From: Microbacterium sp. Root166
GTDB lineage: Bacteria; Actinomycetota; Actinomycetes; Actinomycetales; Microbacteriaceae
Direction: 5' to 3'
DNA: 64,000 nt
Assembly: GCF_001427145.1 (NCBI RefSeq)
Contig: NZ_LMGL01000003.1
Location: 202,035-266,034, forward strand
Under the pieces are notes generated by a model. That model made no database searches. It was not told the DNA's origin and saw nothing but the letters and a program-made list of their open reading frames with translations. Numbering within the stretch: the stretch's first letter is position 1; every line of letters starts with the position of its first letter. Both the position numbers and the translations under genes were made by a program. Of this stretch, positions 22,146 to 30,751 are shown one piece after another.

Positions 22146-23567
22146 TCAGCCGCCGTTGCTGTTCCCGTTTCCGCCGTTGCTGTTCCCGTTTCCGCCGTTG
22201 CCGTTGCCGTTCCCGTTCCCGTTTCCGTTGTTGTTGCCGGGTCCGCTGTTGTCGCCGCCGTTGTTGTTGCCCGGTCCGCTGTTCTCGCTCCCGTTCCCGT
22301 TGCCGCCTTCGTCCTGCACCGGAACGGGCGCGGGCTCGGTCGGAGTGAGGCTCGGGGCGATGGAAGGCTCCACGACGACGGGAGTCGTCTCGTCCGGACT
22401 CGGGACAGCTGCGAGGGAGGCCGACCAGATCGCGGCGACCAGGATGCCGGTCACCGCGAGGGCGGCGATCACCCAGACGACCGCGGCGAGGCGTCCCCTC
22501 CGCGGGCGCGATCTTTCGGCCGCCTGGCTGCGGCGGGTGATCGGCGCATCGAGGACCGCGGGTGCGACCGCGGTCGGCGGGTGGTCGGTCCTCGGAGCCT
22601 CACCCTGCACCGCTGTGTCGGGCGCTCCCGGGGCCGGGATCAGCATCGTCGGTCGTGTGGGGGTCGCGAGCGCGACAGTCGATTCGGAGACCGAGGCGAG
22701 GCTCACCGGCACCGATCCCTCGCCGGTCAGAAGGCGCGATGCCGTCAAAGCGACCTCCAGCGCCGTCGGACGGTCATCCGGGCGGGTGGCGGTCATGCCG
22801 CGCAGCAGACCCTGCCATGCCGGATGAAGGGAGTCCGGAATCGGGGGAGGAGCCGCGAGACGGGCCATCACGGCGCCGATCCCCTCGGCCTCGGCGAACG
22901 GACGGGTGCCTGTCAGCGCCTCGATGAGCAGGATGCCGAGCGCGTAGATGTCGGCCGGAGGCGCCGGGACCTCGCCGCGGGCCTGCTCGGGCGCGATGTA
23001 GGCGACCGTCCCGATCATGAGGCCCGGGGTGGTCAGCCGCGGCGAGTCGAGCAGGTAGGCGATGCCGAAGTCCGCGAGCTTGGCGCGCCACTCCCGCCCG
23101 GGCAGAGGAGACCTCCACAGCAGGACGTTGGAGGGCTTGATGTCGCGGTGCACGACGCCGGCGGTGTGGGCGACGTGCAATCCTTCGGCGATGTCGACGG
23201 TGATCGAGGCCATCTCCTCGGGGCCGATCACCCCCCGGGCGATGCGGTCGCGCAGCGTGATGCCCTCCACGTACTCCATCACGAGATAGCTCGAGTCGTC
23301 GCCCGAGATGTGCGCGTCGAACAGCGTCACCAGGGCGTGGTGGTTGAGCGAGGCGAGCACGGTCGTCTCGGAGAGCGCCCGCTCGACCGATCCGACGCCG
23401 TCCATGGGACCCCGCAGCACCTTCACGGCCACGGTCCGCTGCAGAGCGTCGTCCTCAGCCCGGTATACGCGCGCCATGGCGCCTTCGCCGATGCGCTCGA
23501 TCAGCCGGTATCGACCGTCGAGAATCTCGCCGGTCGAGAGCTCGCCGGCGCTGCGCAGGTCAGTCAT
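22146..23567 (-). CDS. Membrane Ser/Thr protein kinase with Asn/Gly-rich external tail
   Basis: A 473-residue PknB-class kinase. The kinase domain (about residues 18-285) has Lys49 (VAVKVL), catalytic HRDIKPSN (Asp142), DFG (Asp167) and an activation loop with Ser/Thr residues before IAPEQ. A proline-rich linker, one transmembrane helix (about 360-383), a short Pro/Glu-rich external stalk and an Asn/Gly-rich low-complexity tail (about 421-473) follow. No PASTA repeats are present, so the external signal is unclear. The ATG at 23567 has a perfect AGGAGG; longer in-frame readings upstream lack one. Confidence 0.92.
   Translation of the reverse strand: MTDLRSAGELSTGEILDGRYRLIERIGEGAMARVYRAEDDALQRTVAVKVLRGPMDGVGSVERALSETTVLASLNHHALVTLFDAHISGDDSSYLVMEYVEGITLRDRIARGVIGPEEMASITVDIAEGLHVAHTAGVVHRDIKPSNVLLWRSPLPGREWRAKLADFGIAYLLDSPRLTTPGLMIGTVAYIAPEQARGEVPAPPADIYALGILLIEALTGTRPFAEAEGIGAVMARLAAPPPIPDSLHPAWQGLLRGMTATRPDDRPTALEVALTASRLLTGEGSVPVSLASVSESTVALATPTRPTMLIPAPGAPDTAVQGEAPRTDHPPTAVAPAVLDAPITRRSQAAERSRPRRGRLAAVVWVIAALAVTGILVAAIWSASLAAVPSPDETTPVVVEPSIAPSLTPTEPAPVPVQDEGGNGNGSENSGPGNNNGGDNSGPGNNNGNGNGNGNGNGGNGNSNGGNGNSNGG
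22149..22300. repeat. Low-complexity repeat encoding Asn/Gly tail
   Basis: Degenerate repeats of units such as CCGTTCCCGTTTCCG and GCCGTTGCTGTTCCCG encode the Asn/Gly-rich tail of the kinase. An 18-20 bp unit is repeated in tandem near 22150-22190. Such tracts vary in length by replication slippage. Confidence 0.75.
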
Positions 23568-23693
23568 GGTCCTCCTGCCCGGGCGATGCACCCCTCCGGC
23601 ACGGGGCCCGGACAGGCACACGTTACGGGCTGCGCCCCTCGAACCCATGCCCCTTGACGGAGAGGGACTTCCGGTGCAAGCATCCCGACACGA

Positions 23694-23740
23694 CGAGACC
23701 GCCGGCACCACCTCGCAGGTGCCGGCGGTCTCGCCTTTTT
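23694..23740 (+). terminator. Strong intrinsic terminator oriented on the plus strand
   Basis: A perfect 16-bp stem (23694-23709 with 23718-23733), an 8-nt loop and then CCTTTTT. The T-run is on the plus strand, although both flanking genes run on the minus strand. It may act bidirectionally for the fasciclin gene, or end a plus-strand transcript that I cannot identify. Confidence 0.8.
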
Positions 23741-23789
23741 CCCCGTTGGCCGGATGTGCCGGCCGGTGGCCGGCAGATCCGGCCGTCGG

Positions 23790-24452
23790 TCACTGTGCCG
23801 GAGGCATCAGGACCGCGTCGATCAGGTACACGGTCGCGTTGGCCGTCTGGACGCCGCCGCAGATGACGTTGGCGTCATTGACCATCAAGGCGTCGCCGCT
23901 GCCGGTGACCTCGAGGTCGCTGCCCTGCACGGTCGTGTGCATGCCGGCGATGTCGTCGGGCGCGACCTGCCCGGGAACGACGTGATAGGTCAGGATCGCG
24001 CTGAGCGTGGCGGTGTCGGTCTTGAGCGCCTCGATCGTGGCGGGGTCGATCATCGCGAACGCCTCGTCGACGGGAGCGAACACAGTGAACTCGTCGCCGT
24101 TGAGCGTGTCGACGAGGTCGACCTCGGGGTTCAGCTGGCCGCTGACCGCGGCGACCAGGGTCGTCAGCAGCGGGTTGTTCGACGCGGCGACGGCGACCGG
24201 GTCGGCCGACATCCCCTCGATGGATCCGCCGCCGTCCGGAACGGCTTCGGCATAGGCGGCGCAGCCCGGACCGACCAGGTTGGCCGCGGGGTCCATCTCC
24301 ATGGCTTCCTCGGTCTCCTCGACCGCGGGGGTCGACGGCTCTTCCGACGGCTCGGCGGTGGAGCCGCCCATGGAACAGGCCGACAGCGCGAACGTTGCGG
24401 CGACTGCCAGGGCCAGCCCCGCCGAGACGCGCCTCTTGGTGATGCGAGACAT
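23790..24452 (-). CDS. Fasciclin-domain lipoprotein (MPT70/MPT83 type)
   Basis: A 220-residue exported protein. The signal peptide ends in the lipobox LSAC, followed by an acidic Ser/Glu/Thr linker and one FAS1 domain with [11 protein letters not shown] and the H-box TYHVVPGQV. In the M. tuberculosis complex, MPT70 and MPT83 are this type and are made under SigK control. Here the gene is divergent from sigK-rskA, with a matching promoter at 24499-24526. AGGAGG stands 5 nt before the ATG. A role in adhesion or the cell envelope is inferred from the family only. Confidence 0.92.
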   Translation of the reverse strand: MSRITKRRVSAGLALAVAATFALSACSMGGSTAEPSEEPSTPAVEETEEAMEMDPAANLVGPGCAAYAEAVPDGGGSIEGMSADPVAVAASNNPLLTTLVAAVSGQLNPEVDLVDTLNGDEFTVFAPVDEAFAMIDPATIEALKTDTATLSAILTYHVVPGQVAPDDIAGMHTTVQGSDLEVTGSGDALMVNDANVICGGVQTANATVYLIDAVLMPPAQ

Positions 24453-24498
24453 GACTTCCTCCTCTGTGTGGTTGCCGCAGTGGCGGCTACAACGGGAT

Positions 24499-24526
24499 GT
24501 TCGGAGGTCCCGGGGGAATGGATTGG
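24499..24526 (-). promoter_or_regulatory. SigK-type promoter of the fasciclin gene
   Basis: On the minus strand CCAATC (24526-24521) and CCGAAC (24504-24499) are separated by 16 nt. This resembles the mycobacterial SigK consensus (CCATCC, 16-17 nt, CCGAAT) and the plus-strand promoter at 24551-24578. The transcript would start about 40 nt before the ATG. Confidence 0.65.
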
Positions 24527-24550
24527 AATTCGCGTGAATGGATTCGACGG

Positions 24551-24578
24551 GCAATCCGAAGCGGCATCCGACACGAAC
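24551..24578 (+). promoter_or_regulatory. SigK-type promoter of sigK-rskA
   Basis: GCAATC (24551-24556) and ACGAAC (24573-24578) are separated by 16 nt. Together with the minus-strand site this gives a shared pattern [CG]CAATC-N16-[AC]CGAAC, suggesting autoregulation by SigK. Confidence 0.6.
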
Positions 24579-24642
24579 AAACCGCAGAGGGGATCACGCG
24601 ATGTGCGCGCGGGGAAGTACGGCGGGGGCAGGGGAGTAAGGC

Positions 24643-25245
24643 ATGCTGGTGGACATGGTGATCGACGGGATCGACGTGCCCGAGGACGGCGCGATCCCCA
24701 TCGACCATGCCGGCGAGCTGCTGCAGCGGGTTGCGAACGGCGATCAGGCCGCATTCGCCCGCCTCTACGACATGCTCGCCCCCCGAGTCTTCGGTCTTGT
24801 CCTGCGGGTGCTCGTCGACCGTTCGCAGAGCGAGGAAGTGCTCCAGGAGGTCTTCCTCGAGATCTGGCAATCCGCGTCTCGCTTCGCTCCGAACAGAGGA
24901 CAGGCGAGATCGTGGATCCTCACGATCGCACACCGGCGGGCCGTCGACCGAGTGCGCTCGTCCCAAGCCAGCACCGACCGCGACGTTCGGGCCGGCTTCC
25001 GTGATCTGGACGTCGCCCACGATTCTGTCGTGGAGCAGGTGGAACTGCGCATAGAGGGTGAGAAGGTCACGGCAGCCCTCTCGAGCCTTCCCGAGGCGCA
25101 GAAGGAAGCGCTGACCCTGGCCTATTACGGCGGTTACAGTCAGAGCGAGATCGCGGCGCTCGTGGGCGCGCCGCTGGGGACGATCAAGACGAGGATGCGG
25201 GACGGATTGTCCCGCCTGAGAGCAGAGATGGGGGTGACCGCGTGA
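24643..25245 (+). CDS. sigK: ECF sigma factor, SigK type
   Basis: A 200-residue ECF sigma factor. The region-2 motif (YDMLAPRVFGLVLRVLVD through EEVLQEVFLEIW) recognises the -10, and the region-4 helix-turn-helix (YYGGYSQSEIAALVGAPLGTIKTRM) recognises the -35. The ATG has GGGGAG about 7 nt upstream; a second in-frame ATG lies 12 nt on. It is coupled to rskA and faces the fasciclin gene. The assignment to SigK rests on this arrangement as well as the protein type. Confidence 0.88.
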   Translation: MLVDMVIDGIDVPEDGAIPIDHAGELLQRVANGDQAAFARLYDMLAPRVFGLVLRVLVDRSQSEEVLQEVFLEIWQSASRFAPNRGQARSWILTIAHRRAVDRVRSSQASTDRDVRAGFRDLDVAHDSVVEQVELRIEGEKVTAALSSLPEAQKEALTLAYYGGYSQSEIAALVGAPLGTIKTRMRDGLSRLRAEMGVTA

Positions 25246-26093
25246 TGAACGAACAGGAGTTCGCCGAACTCGCCGCAGGCGAAGCGCTGAACGCGCTGTC
25301 GCCCGAGGATCGCCGGCTCTTCCAGGCTGCGCGTGCCGCGCACCCGGAGTGGGAGCACTGGGTCGACGCAGACTCTCGTGCCGCTGCGGTGCTGGCCGAC
25401 GCCGTCGCCGAGGTCGCCCCGCCGCTCACCCTTCGCTCCACGCTGCTGTCGCGGATCGCCGTGATGCCCCAGCTGCCCGACACCGATGCGGCCGAGGCCG
25501 CGGCGGCCCACACAGCCGCTGTGACCGATGCTGCGCCGGCGGCCTCCGCTCCACCCGCCGCGGACGAGCCGGTCCGCGATGTCGCCACCGACCCTGCCCC
25601 GACGACGGCCACCATCCAGGCCATCACCCGGCGCAACTGGACGCGCGGGCTGCTCACGCTCGCCGCATCCATGGTCCTGCTCGTTGCGCTGGGGTACGGC
25701 ACCGTCGCGATCAACGAGTACCTGAACCGACCGGCCGCCGTCGTCGCTCTCCAGGAGATCGAGTCGGCCCCTGATGCGCAGTCAGCGACCGCCGAGATCA
25801 CCGATGGGGGAACGGCCACGGCGCACTGGTCGGAGTCGGTCGGAAAGGCCGTGCTGGTCTCCGATGGCCTGCCGGAGATCGCCGAGGATCAGAGCTTCGA
25901 GCTCTGGTTCGTCCGCGACGGCGCAGCGATCTCGGCAGGGGTGTTCGATCCGGCCGACGAGGCCGCCGCGACCGCTCAGCTGGACGGCACGATGGAGCCC
26001 GGCGACGTGATCGCGGTGACGATCGAGCCGCAGGGCGGTTCGCCGGACGGCACCCCGTCGTCTGATCCGATCGTCGCGATCCCGACGGCCTGA
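25245..26093 (+). CDS. rskA: Anti-sigma-K factor RskA
   Basis: A membrane protein of about 282 residues that should hold SigK inactive until cleaved by regulated proteolysis. A cytoplasmic N-terminal sigma-binding part is followed by an Ala/Pro-rich linker, a single transmembrane helix near residue 145 (GLLTLAASMVLLVALGYGTVA) and an extracytoplasmic RskA domain with FELWFVRDG. ATG 25245 shares a base with the sigK stop (TGATG); a GTG three bases earlier is equally possible. Confidence 0.88.
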   Translation: MNEQEFAELAAGEALNALSPEDRRLFQAARAAHPEWEHWVDADSRAAAVLADAVAEVAPPLTLRSTLLSRIAVMPQLPDTDAAEAAAAHTAAVTDAAPAASAPPAADEPVRDVATDPAPTTATIQAITRRNWTRGLLTLAASMVLLVALGYGTVAINEYLNRPAAVVALQEIESAPDAQSATAEITDGGTATAHWSESVGKAVLVSDGLPEIAEDQSFELWFVRDGAAISAGVFDPADEAAATAQLDGTMEPGDVIAVTIEPQGGSPDGTPSSDPIVAIPTA

Positions 26094-26132
26094 CGCCGCC
26101 CTCGGCGGTTGCCGCCTCGCTATCGTGGTGAG

Positions 26133-26540
26133 GTGGCCGCAGCCCCGCAGACGACGCAGACGCTCAGGCACTTGAGGCGTGCGCGCGACCTGATGGACCG
26201 CGACTACGCGGAGCCCCTCGACGTGCCGACGATGGCCGCTAAGGCTCTCATGTCGCCGGCGCACTTCTCACGCGAGTTCAAGACCGCGTACGGCGAGACC
26301 CCCTACGCATACCTGATGACCCGGCGCATCGAGCGGGCGATGGCGCTGCTGCGGGCAGGGGCGTCGGTGACGGATGCCTGCACCGCCGTCGGCGCGACAT
26401 CCCTGGGCTCGTTCAGCTCCACCTTCACCGAGATCGTGGGGGAGACCCCGAGTTCCTACCGGTCGCGGCCGCACGATGCCGCCGAGGCGATGCCCCTGTG
26501 CGTGGCGAAGATCCTCACCAGGCCGGTTCGGTTCGGCTGA
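26133..26540 (+). CDS. AraC-family DNA-binding protein
   Basis: A 135-residue regulator that is essentially only the two helix-turn-helix motifs of the AraC fold: DVPTMAAKALMSPAHFSREFK and SVTDACTAVGATSLGSFSSTF, followed by GETPSSYR. There is no separate ligand-binding domain. The GTG lies 6 nt after TATCGT (26121-26126), so it is probably leaderless. It sits just before a VOC-domain gene, a frequent pairing, and may regulate it. Confidence 0.85.
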   Translation: MAAAPQTTQTLRHLRRARDLMDRDYAEPLDVPTMAAKALMSPAHFSREFKTAYGETPYAYLMTRRIERAMALLRAGASVTDACTAVGATSLGSFSSTFTEIVGETPSSYRSRPHDAAEAMPLCVAKILTRPVRFG

Positions 26541-26610
26541 GCGGCGGTGCTCGCAGGGCGAGCAGGATCGGAGAAGCACGCGCCACCGAGCCTGCTCTAG
26601 CGTGGCACCC

Positions 26611-27018
26611 ATGACCGACATCTCATTGTCCTACTGCCCGATCACCGTCGACGACGTCGAGGCCGCGATCCCGTTCTACCGCGACGGGCTGGGCCTGGAG
26701 ATCGTGAACGACGTGTCGTACGAAGGCACCCGCTGGGTCAGCTTCGGCCTCGCCGGCCAGCCCGGCCTCGCTCTCGTCATCTCCGATCCGGCGGCCGGTC
26801 GTTCGCCCGAGGACGCCGACGCGCTGCAGCGGCTCGTGGTGAAGGGATCGGGCCCCGGCCCCTACGTCTTCACCACCACTGACATCGATGCCTCCTTCGA
26901 GCGGCTCCGCGCCTTCGGCGCCGAGGTGCTGCAGGAGCCGATCGAGCAGGCGTGGGGGCCCCGCGACTGTGCGTTCCGAGACCCCGCGGGCAACCACATC
27001 CGCATGAACCAGGCCTGA
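26611..27018 (+). CDS. VOC (glyoxalase/bleomycin resistance) family protein
   Basis: A 135-residue protein with paired beta-alpha-beta-beta-beta modules. The first opens with CPITVDDVEAAIPFYRDGLGL, and the second closes with CAFRDPAGNHIRMNQA, including the conserved DPAGN and a possible metal-binding Glu/His set. The enzyme activity cannot be told from sequence. The ATG lies 7 nt after TAGCGT (26598-26603), indicating a leaderless mRNA. Confidence 0.85.
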   Translation: MTDISLSYCPITVDDVEAAIPFYRDGLGLEIVNDVSYEGTRWVSFGLAGQPGLALVISDPAAGRSPEDADALQRLVVKGSGPGPYVFTTTDIDASFERLRAFGAEVLQEPIEQAWGPRDCAFRDPAGNHIRMNQA

Positions 27019-27106
27019 AAGAGCCGGCCCGGCCATGTGCCTTCCCTGGGAAGCGGCGGCGCGGAATCGCGCCGCCGCTCTCGTGAACGCCGGTAGCGTG
27101 GAGGGG

Positions 27107-27745
27107 GTGAGCGACCAGTCCAGGGACTACCACAAGCCCGTCCGGCGGCCCTCCGAGCTCTTCGACCGGCTGTTCGCGGCCGAGGACCCGGCCGAGGTCT
27201 CCCGCGTCGCGCACTCGACCGCGCATGCCCTGCTCGCCCGCGTCCGAGCCGACCCCGACGGTCAGGTCGTGGACCGCCTGGTGGCCTTCACCGACGAGAA
27301 CGGCATCGACGACATCGCCGAGCTCTGGTCGCGGTCACCCGCGAAGTCGCTGCCGGGCGCGCTGTGGCGGCTCTACCTGCTGCAGCTCATGATCCATGAC
27401 GACGCGCAGACCGCTGCGCTGCTGTACGAGCGTGGCCGCACCAACCTGTCGTCGGCCGACGAGGTCATCGCGGGCGCACCGACGCCGGCAGGACCCGATG
27501 AGCTCGTGGCCCTCATCGACCAGATCCTGCGCGGCCTGTTCGAGGGCGACTTCGCCGTCGCGCTGGACCGGGCCGCCTCGTTCTGCCGGGTGCAGGCCGC
27601 CGGTGCGACGCACCTGGCCGATGACTACGAGGCGACCGAGCCCGAGCGGGCCTCCGGGTTCACGACGCGTGCGCTTCGCCTCGCGGACTACGCCGCCGAC
27701 CTCAGCGCGTGTGCGGCCCTGTGGCGCCGTGAAGCACTGACCTGA
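27107..27745 (+). CDS. Conserved actinobacterial protein of unknown function
   Basis: A protein of about 212 residues, mostly helical and without transmembrane segments or signal peptide. It contains LPGALWRLYLLQLMIHDDAQ and a C-terminal helical bundle rich in Ala and Arg. GTG 27107 follows TAGCGT (27094-27099) by 7 nt; a purine-rich GGAGGGG is also adjacent, so either a leaderless or SD-led start is possible. I do not recognise a function. Confidence 0.7.
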   Translation: MSDQSRDYHKPVRRPSELFDRLFAAEDPAEVSRVAHSTAHALLARVRADPDGQVVDRLVAFTDENGIDDIAELWSRSPAKSLPGALWRLYLLQLMIHDDAQTAALLYERGRTNLSSADEVIAGAPTPAGPDELVALIDQILRGLFEGDFAVALDRAASFCRVQAAGATHLADDYEATEPERASGFTTRALRLADYAADLSACAALWRREALT

Positions 27746-27771
27746 GGCGTCGGCCCTGAAGTCAGGGGAGT

Positions 27772-27849
27772 GCCGGGCCGCAGAACGCCTCTCGGCGCGG
27801 AGCCGCTCGCGGCGGCAGAAGATGGAGCCCGGGGTTACTGCGGCCCGGC
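27772..27849 (-). ncRNA. Candidate structured RNA between two genes
   Basis: Twelve-base arms GCCGGGCCGCAG/CTGCGGCCCGGC (27772-27783 and 27838-27849) enclose 54 nt that can form further GC-rich helices. On the minus strand a TAGACT box (27861-27856) ends about 7 nt before the outer arm, and a small hairpin (27754-27767) lies beyond the other arm. This is what a promoter, a closed rod-like RNA and an end signal would look like. It has none of the signal-recognition-particle RNA motifs. The assignment is tentative. Confidence 0.35.
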
Positions 27850-27907
27850 CGATACAGTCTAACCGAGGGCGCCGCCGGGGCATTCCCGACGGCCTAGGCT
27901 CGTTCGC

Positions 27908-28795
27908 ATGACCTGGCGTTTCGCGCTCGTGATCGACCCCGCGGCATCCGACGATCCCCGCACCGACTTCGCAGCCACGTTCCGGGTCATCGACCCGTCG
28001 GCTCCGGCGCTGAGCGTGGGGGAGCTGAGCACACAGCGCGGTGACGGCATCTTCGAGTCCATCGGAGTCGTCGACCGCCATCCCCAGGAGCTCATTGCTC
28101 ATCTGGACCGTCTCGCGCACTCCGCCGAGCTGTGCGACCTTCCCGTCCCGCACCGCGAGCAGTGGCGGCAGGCCGTCGAGGTCGTCGCGGAGCAGTGCGC
28201 CGAACGCGGCGAGAGCGTGATCAAGCTCATCCTCAGCCGCGGCGTCGAGCACGGCCCCACGCCGACGGCCTGGGTCACCGCCGCCGATGCGGCCGACAAC
28301 TCCGCGGTCCGCGAGCACGGCATCCGAGTGGTGACGCTCGACCGCGGCTACGGCATCGACACCCCGGCGCGTGCTCCGTGGCTGCTGCTCGGCGCCAAGA
28401 CGCTGTCGTACGCGGTGAACATGGCCGCGATCCGCGAAGCCAAGCGCCGCGGCGCGGATGACGCGATCTTCGTGTCCTCCGACGGCTTCGTGCTCGAGGC
28501 GCCCACGGCGTCGCTCGTGCTGCGGATCGGCAGCAGCTTCGTCACGCCCGCGCCGAACGGCGGCATCCTTCACGGCACCACCCAGCTCAGCCTCTTCGAG
28601 CACCTACAGGAGCTGGGCCACGAGACCGCGTACGAGACGGTCCCCGTCAGCGCGCTCGCGAAAGCGGATGCCGCATGGCTGCTCTCCAGTGTCCGCCTCG
28701 CCGCGCCGATCACCGCCATCGACGACGCCGAGCTCGCGGTCGACCGCGAGCTGACGGCATCCTTCAACCAGTACCTGCTGAGCCCGCGCGCCTGA
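27908..28795 (+). CDS. pabC: Class IV aminotransferase, probable aminodeoxychorismate lyase
   Basis: A 295-residue fold-type IV PLP enzyme. The PLP lysine is in GAKTLSYAVNMAA, and the later substrate-loop region VSSDGFVLEAPTASLVL is typical of the family. PabC releases p-aminobenzoate from 4-amino-4-deoxychorismate for folate synthesis. Branched-chain or D-amino acid aminotransferases share the fold, and no folate gene is adjacent, so the symbol is provisional. The ATG is 7 nt after TAGGCT (27895-27900), a leaderless start. Confidence 0.75.
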   Translation: MTWRFALVIDPAASDDPRTDFAATFRVIDPSAPALSVGELSTQRGDGIFESIGVVDRHPQELIAHLDRLAHSAELCDLPVPHREQWRQAVEVVAEQCAERGESVIKLILSRGVEHGPTPTAWVTAADAADNSAVREHGIRVVTLDRGYGIDTPARAPWLLLGAKTLSYAVNMAAIREAKRRGADDAIFVSSDGFVLEAPTASLVLRIGSSFVTPAPNGGILHGTTQLSLFEHLQELGHETAYETVPVSALAKADAAWLLSSVRLAAPITAIDDAELAVDRELTASFNQYLLSPRA

Positions 28796-28823
28796 TCCGG
28801 GCGGGCAGCCCGCGAAGTCGGGC

Positions 28824-29603
28824 TCAGCCGAAGCGGCCCGAGACGTAGTCCTCGGTGGCCTGCACGGTCGGGGTGGTGAAGATCGAGCGGGTGTCGTCGT
28901 ACTCGATGAGCTTGCCGGGCTTGCCGGTGCCGGCGATGTTGAAGAACGCGGTGCGGTCGCTCACGCGCGACGCCTGCTGCATGTTGTGCGTCACGATGAC
29001 GACGGTGTAGTCGTTCTTCAGCTCGCCGATGAGCTCCTCGATCGCGTATGTCGAGATCGGGTCCAGGGCGGAGCAGGGCTCGTCCATCAGGATGACCTCG
29101 GGCGAGACGGCGATCGCGCGGGCGATGCACAGTCGCTGCTGCTGGCCGCCTGACAGGCCCGAGCCGGGCTTGTCGAGGCGATCCTTGACCTCGTTCCAGA
29201 GGTTCGCGCCCTTGAGCGACTTCTCGACCAGGTCGTCGGCGTCGGACTTGGAGATGCGCTTGTTGTTGAGCTTCACGCCCGCCAGCACGTTCTCCTTGAT
29301 CGACATCGTCGGGAACGGGTTGGGGCGCTGGAAGACCATGCCCACCTGGCGGCGCACCAGCACGGGGTCGACGTTCGCGGCGTACAGGTCGTCTCCGTCG
29401 AGGAGGACCTGGCCCTCGACGCGGGCGCCGGGGATCACCTCGTGCATGCGGTTCAGGGTGCGCAGGAACGTCGACTTGCCGCAGCCGGACGGGCCGATGA
29501 AGGCGGTCACGCTGCGGGGCTCGATGTTGAGCGAGACGCCCTCGACGGCCATGAAGTCGCCGTAGAAGACGTTCAGGTCGTTGACTTCGATGCTCTTGGA
29601 CAC
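28824..29603 (-). CDS. pstB: Phosphate ABC transporter ATPase
   Basis: A 259-residue ATPase of the high-affinity phosphate importer. Walker [10 protein letters not shown], signature LSGGQQQR and the PstB-specific Walker B segment [12 protein letters not shown] are all visible. It starts at GTG with AGGAAT upstream and is the last gene of pstSCAB. Confidence 0.97.
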   Translation of the reverse strand: MSKSIEVNDLNVFYGDFMAVEGVSLNIEPRSVTAFIGPSGCGKSTFLRTLNRMHEVIPGARVEGQVLLDGDDLYAANVDPVLVRRQVGMVFQRPNPFPTMSIKENVLAGVKLNNKRISKSDADDLVEKSLKGANLWNEVKDRLDKPGSGLSGGQQQRLCIARAIAVSPEVILMDEPCSALDPISTYAIEELIGELKNDYTVVIVTHNMQQASRVSDRTAFFNIAGTGKPGKLIEYDDTRSIFTTPTVQATEDYVSGRFG

Positions 29604-29643
29604 GATTCCTCTGATTTCGGTTCGGGAGAGTCGGGGGTGCCGC

Positions 29644-30750
29644 TCAGCGGCCCAGCTTGGGGGAGAAGACCTTCGCGACGATGCGCGCGATCAGGTTGAG
29701 CAGCATGACGATCAGGATGAGGACCAGCGCCGCGCCCCAGGCACGGTCGATGTAGGCGGATGCCGGGATGCCCTGGTTCATGTACTGCGAGTACGCGAAC
29801 ACCGGCAGCGTCATCATGCGTCCCTCGAACAGGTCGTAGTTCATCGACGCCGTCACGCCTGCCGTGAGCAGAAGCGGTGCCGTCTCGCCGATGACGCGCG
29901 AGATCGACAGCATGACGCCGGTCGTGATGCCGGCGATCGACGTGGGCAGCACGACCTTCGAGATCGTCAGCCACTTGGGCACGCCGAGCGCATACGAGGC
30001 CTCGCGCAGCTCGTTCGGCACGAGCCGGAGCATCTCCTCGCTCGAGCGGACGACCACCGGGATCATGAGCACGGCCAGCGCGATCGATCCCATGATGCCC
30101 ATGCGGATGCCGGGGCCGAAGAACAGCGCGAAGAGGGCGTAGGCGAACAGACCGGCGACGATCGAAGGGATGCCGGTCATGACGTCGACGAGGAACGTGA
30201 TGCCGTTCGCCAGTCGCTTGCCGGCGCCGTACTCCACGAGGTAGATCGCGGTGAAGATGCCGATCGGAATGGAGATGACGGCGGCGGCGAGAGTGATGAG
30301 GAGCGTGCCGACGATGGCATGGAGGATGCCGCCGCCCTCGCCGACGACGTTGCGCATCGAGCTCGAGAGGAACTCGGCCGACAGGGCTGCCACGCCGTTG
30401 GAGAGCACGGTCCAGGCGACCGACACCAGCGGCACCATGGCCACAGCGAACGCGCTGACGACCACGCCCGTGACGAGCCGGTCGACGCCCTTGCGGCGGC
30501 CCTCGACGAGACTCGAGATCGCGGTGATGAGGACGAGGTAGACGAGGGCCGTGACGACGGCCCAGCCGGCGATGCTGAACTCGGAGCCGGCGGCGATGGC
30601 CAGCACGCCGAACACCAGGGCGGTGATGACCCCGCTCGCGGCGAGGATCGCCCAGGGTGCCCAGCCGGGCAGGTGGCCGCTGGTGAGGCGGAGGTGCTCG
30701 CGGACGACGGGCGGTGGAGGAGTCTGCGTGGGAGCGGTGGTGAGGGTCAT
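29644..30750 (-). CDS. pstA: Phosphate ABC transporter permease PstA
   Basis: A 368-residue inner-membrane permease, longer than the roughly 300 residues usual for PstA because of additional N-terminal helices. The permease motif EAxxALGxxxW is visible as [17 protein letters not shown], and LLLTAG follows. The ATG is 2 nt from the pstC stop. Confidence 0.94.
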   Translation of the reverse strand: MTLTTAPTQTPPPPVVREHLRLTSGHLPGWAPWAILAASGVITALVFGVLAIAAGSEFSIAGWAVVTALVYLVLITAISSLVEGRRKGVDRLVTGVVVSAFAVAMVPLVSVAWTVLSNGVAALSAEFLSSSMRNVVGEGGGILHAIVGTLLITLAAAVISIPIGIFTAIYLVEYGAGKRLANGITFLVDVMTGIPSIVAGLFAYALFALFFGPGIRMGIMGSIALAVLMIPVVVRSSEEMLRLVPNELREASYALGVPKWLTISKVVLPTSIAGITTGVMLSISRVIGETAPLLLTAGVTASMNYDLFEGRMMTLPVFAYSQYMNQGIPASAYIDRAWGAALVLILIVMLLNLIARIVAKVFSPKLGR

Positions 30751-30751
30751 G

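Noticed and set aside
22149..22300. Possible CRISPR array from the tandem units
   Set aside because: The units are in frame, encode Asn/Gly and lack equal spacers, so this is a coding low-complexity tract.
27772..27849. 4.5S/SRP RNA gene
   Set aside because: The size fits, but the conserved GGAA tetraloop and asymmetric-loop sequences are absent.
27746..27907. Riboswitch controlling pabC
   Set aside because: The pabC promoter appears to lie 7 nt before its ATG, so this structure would not be in the pabC mRNA, and it matches no riboswitch core that I know.
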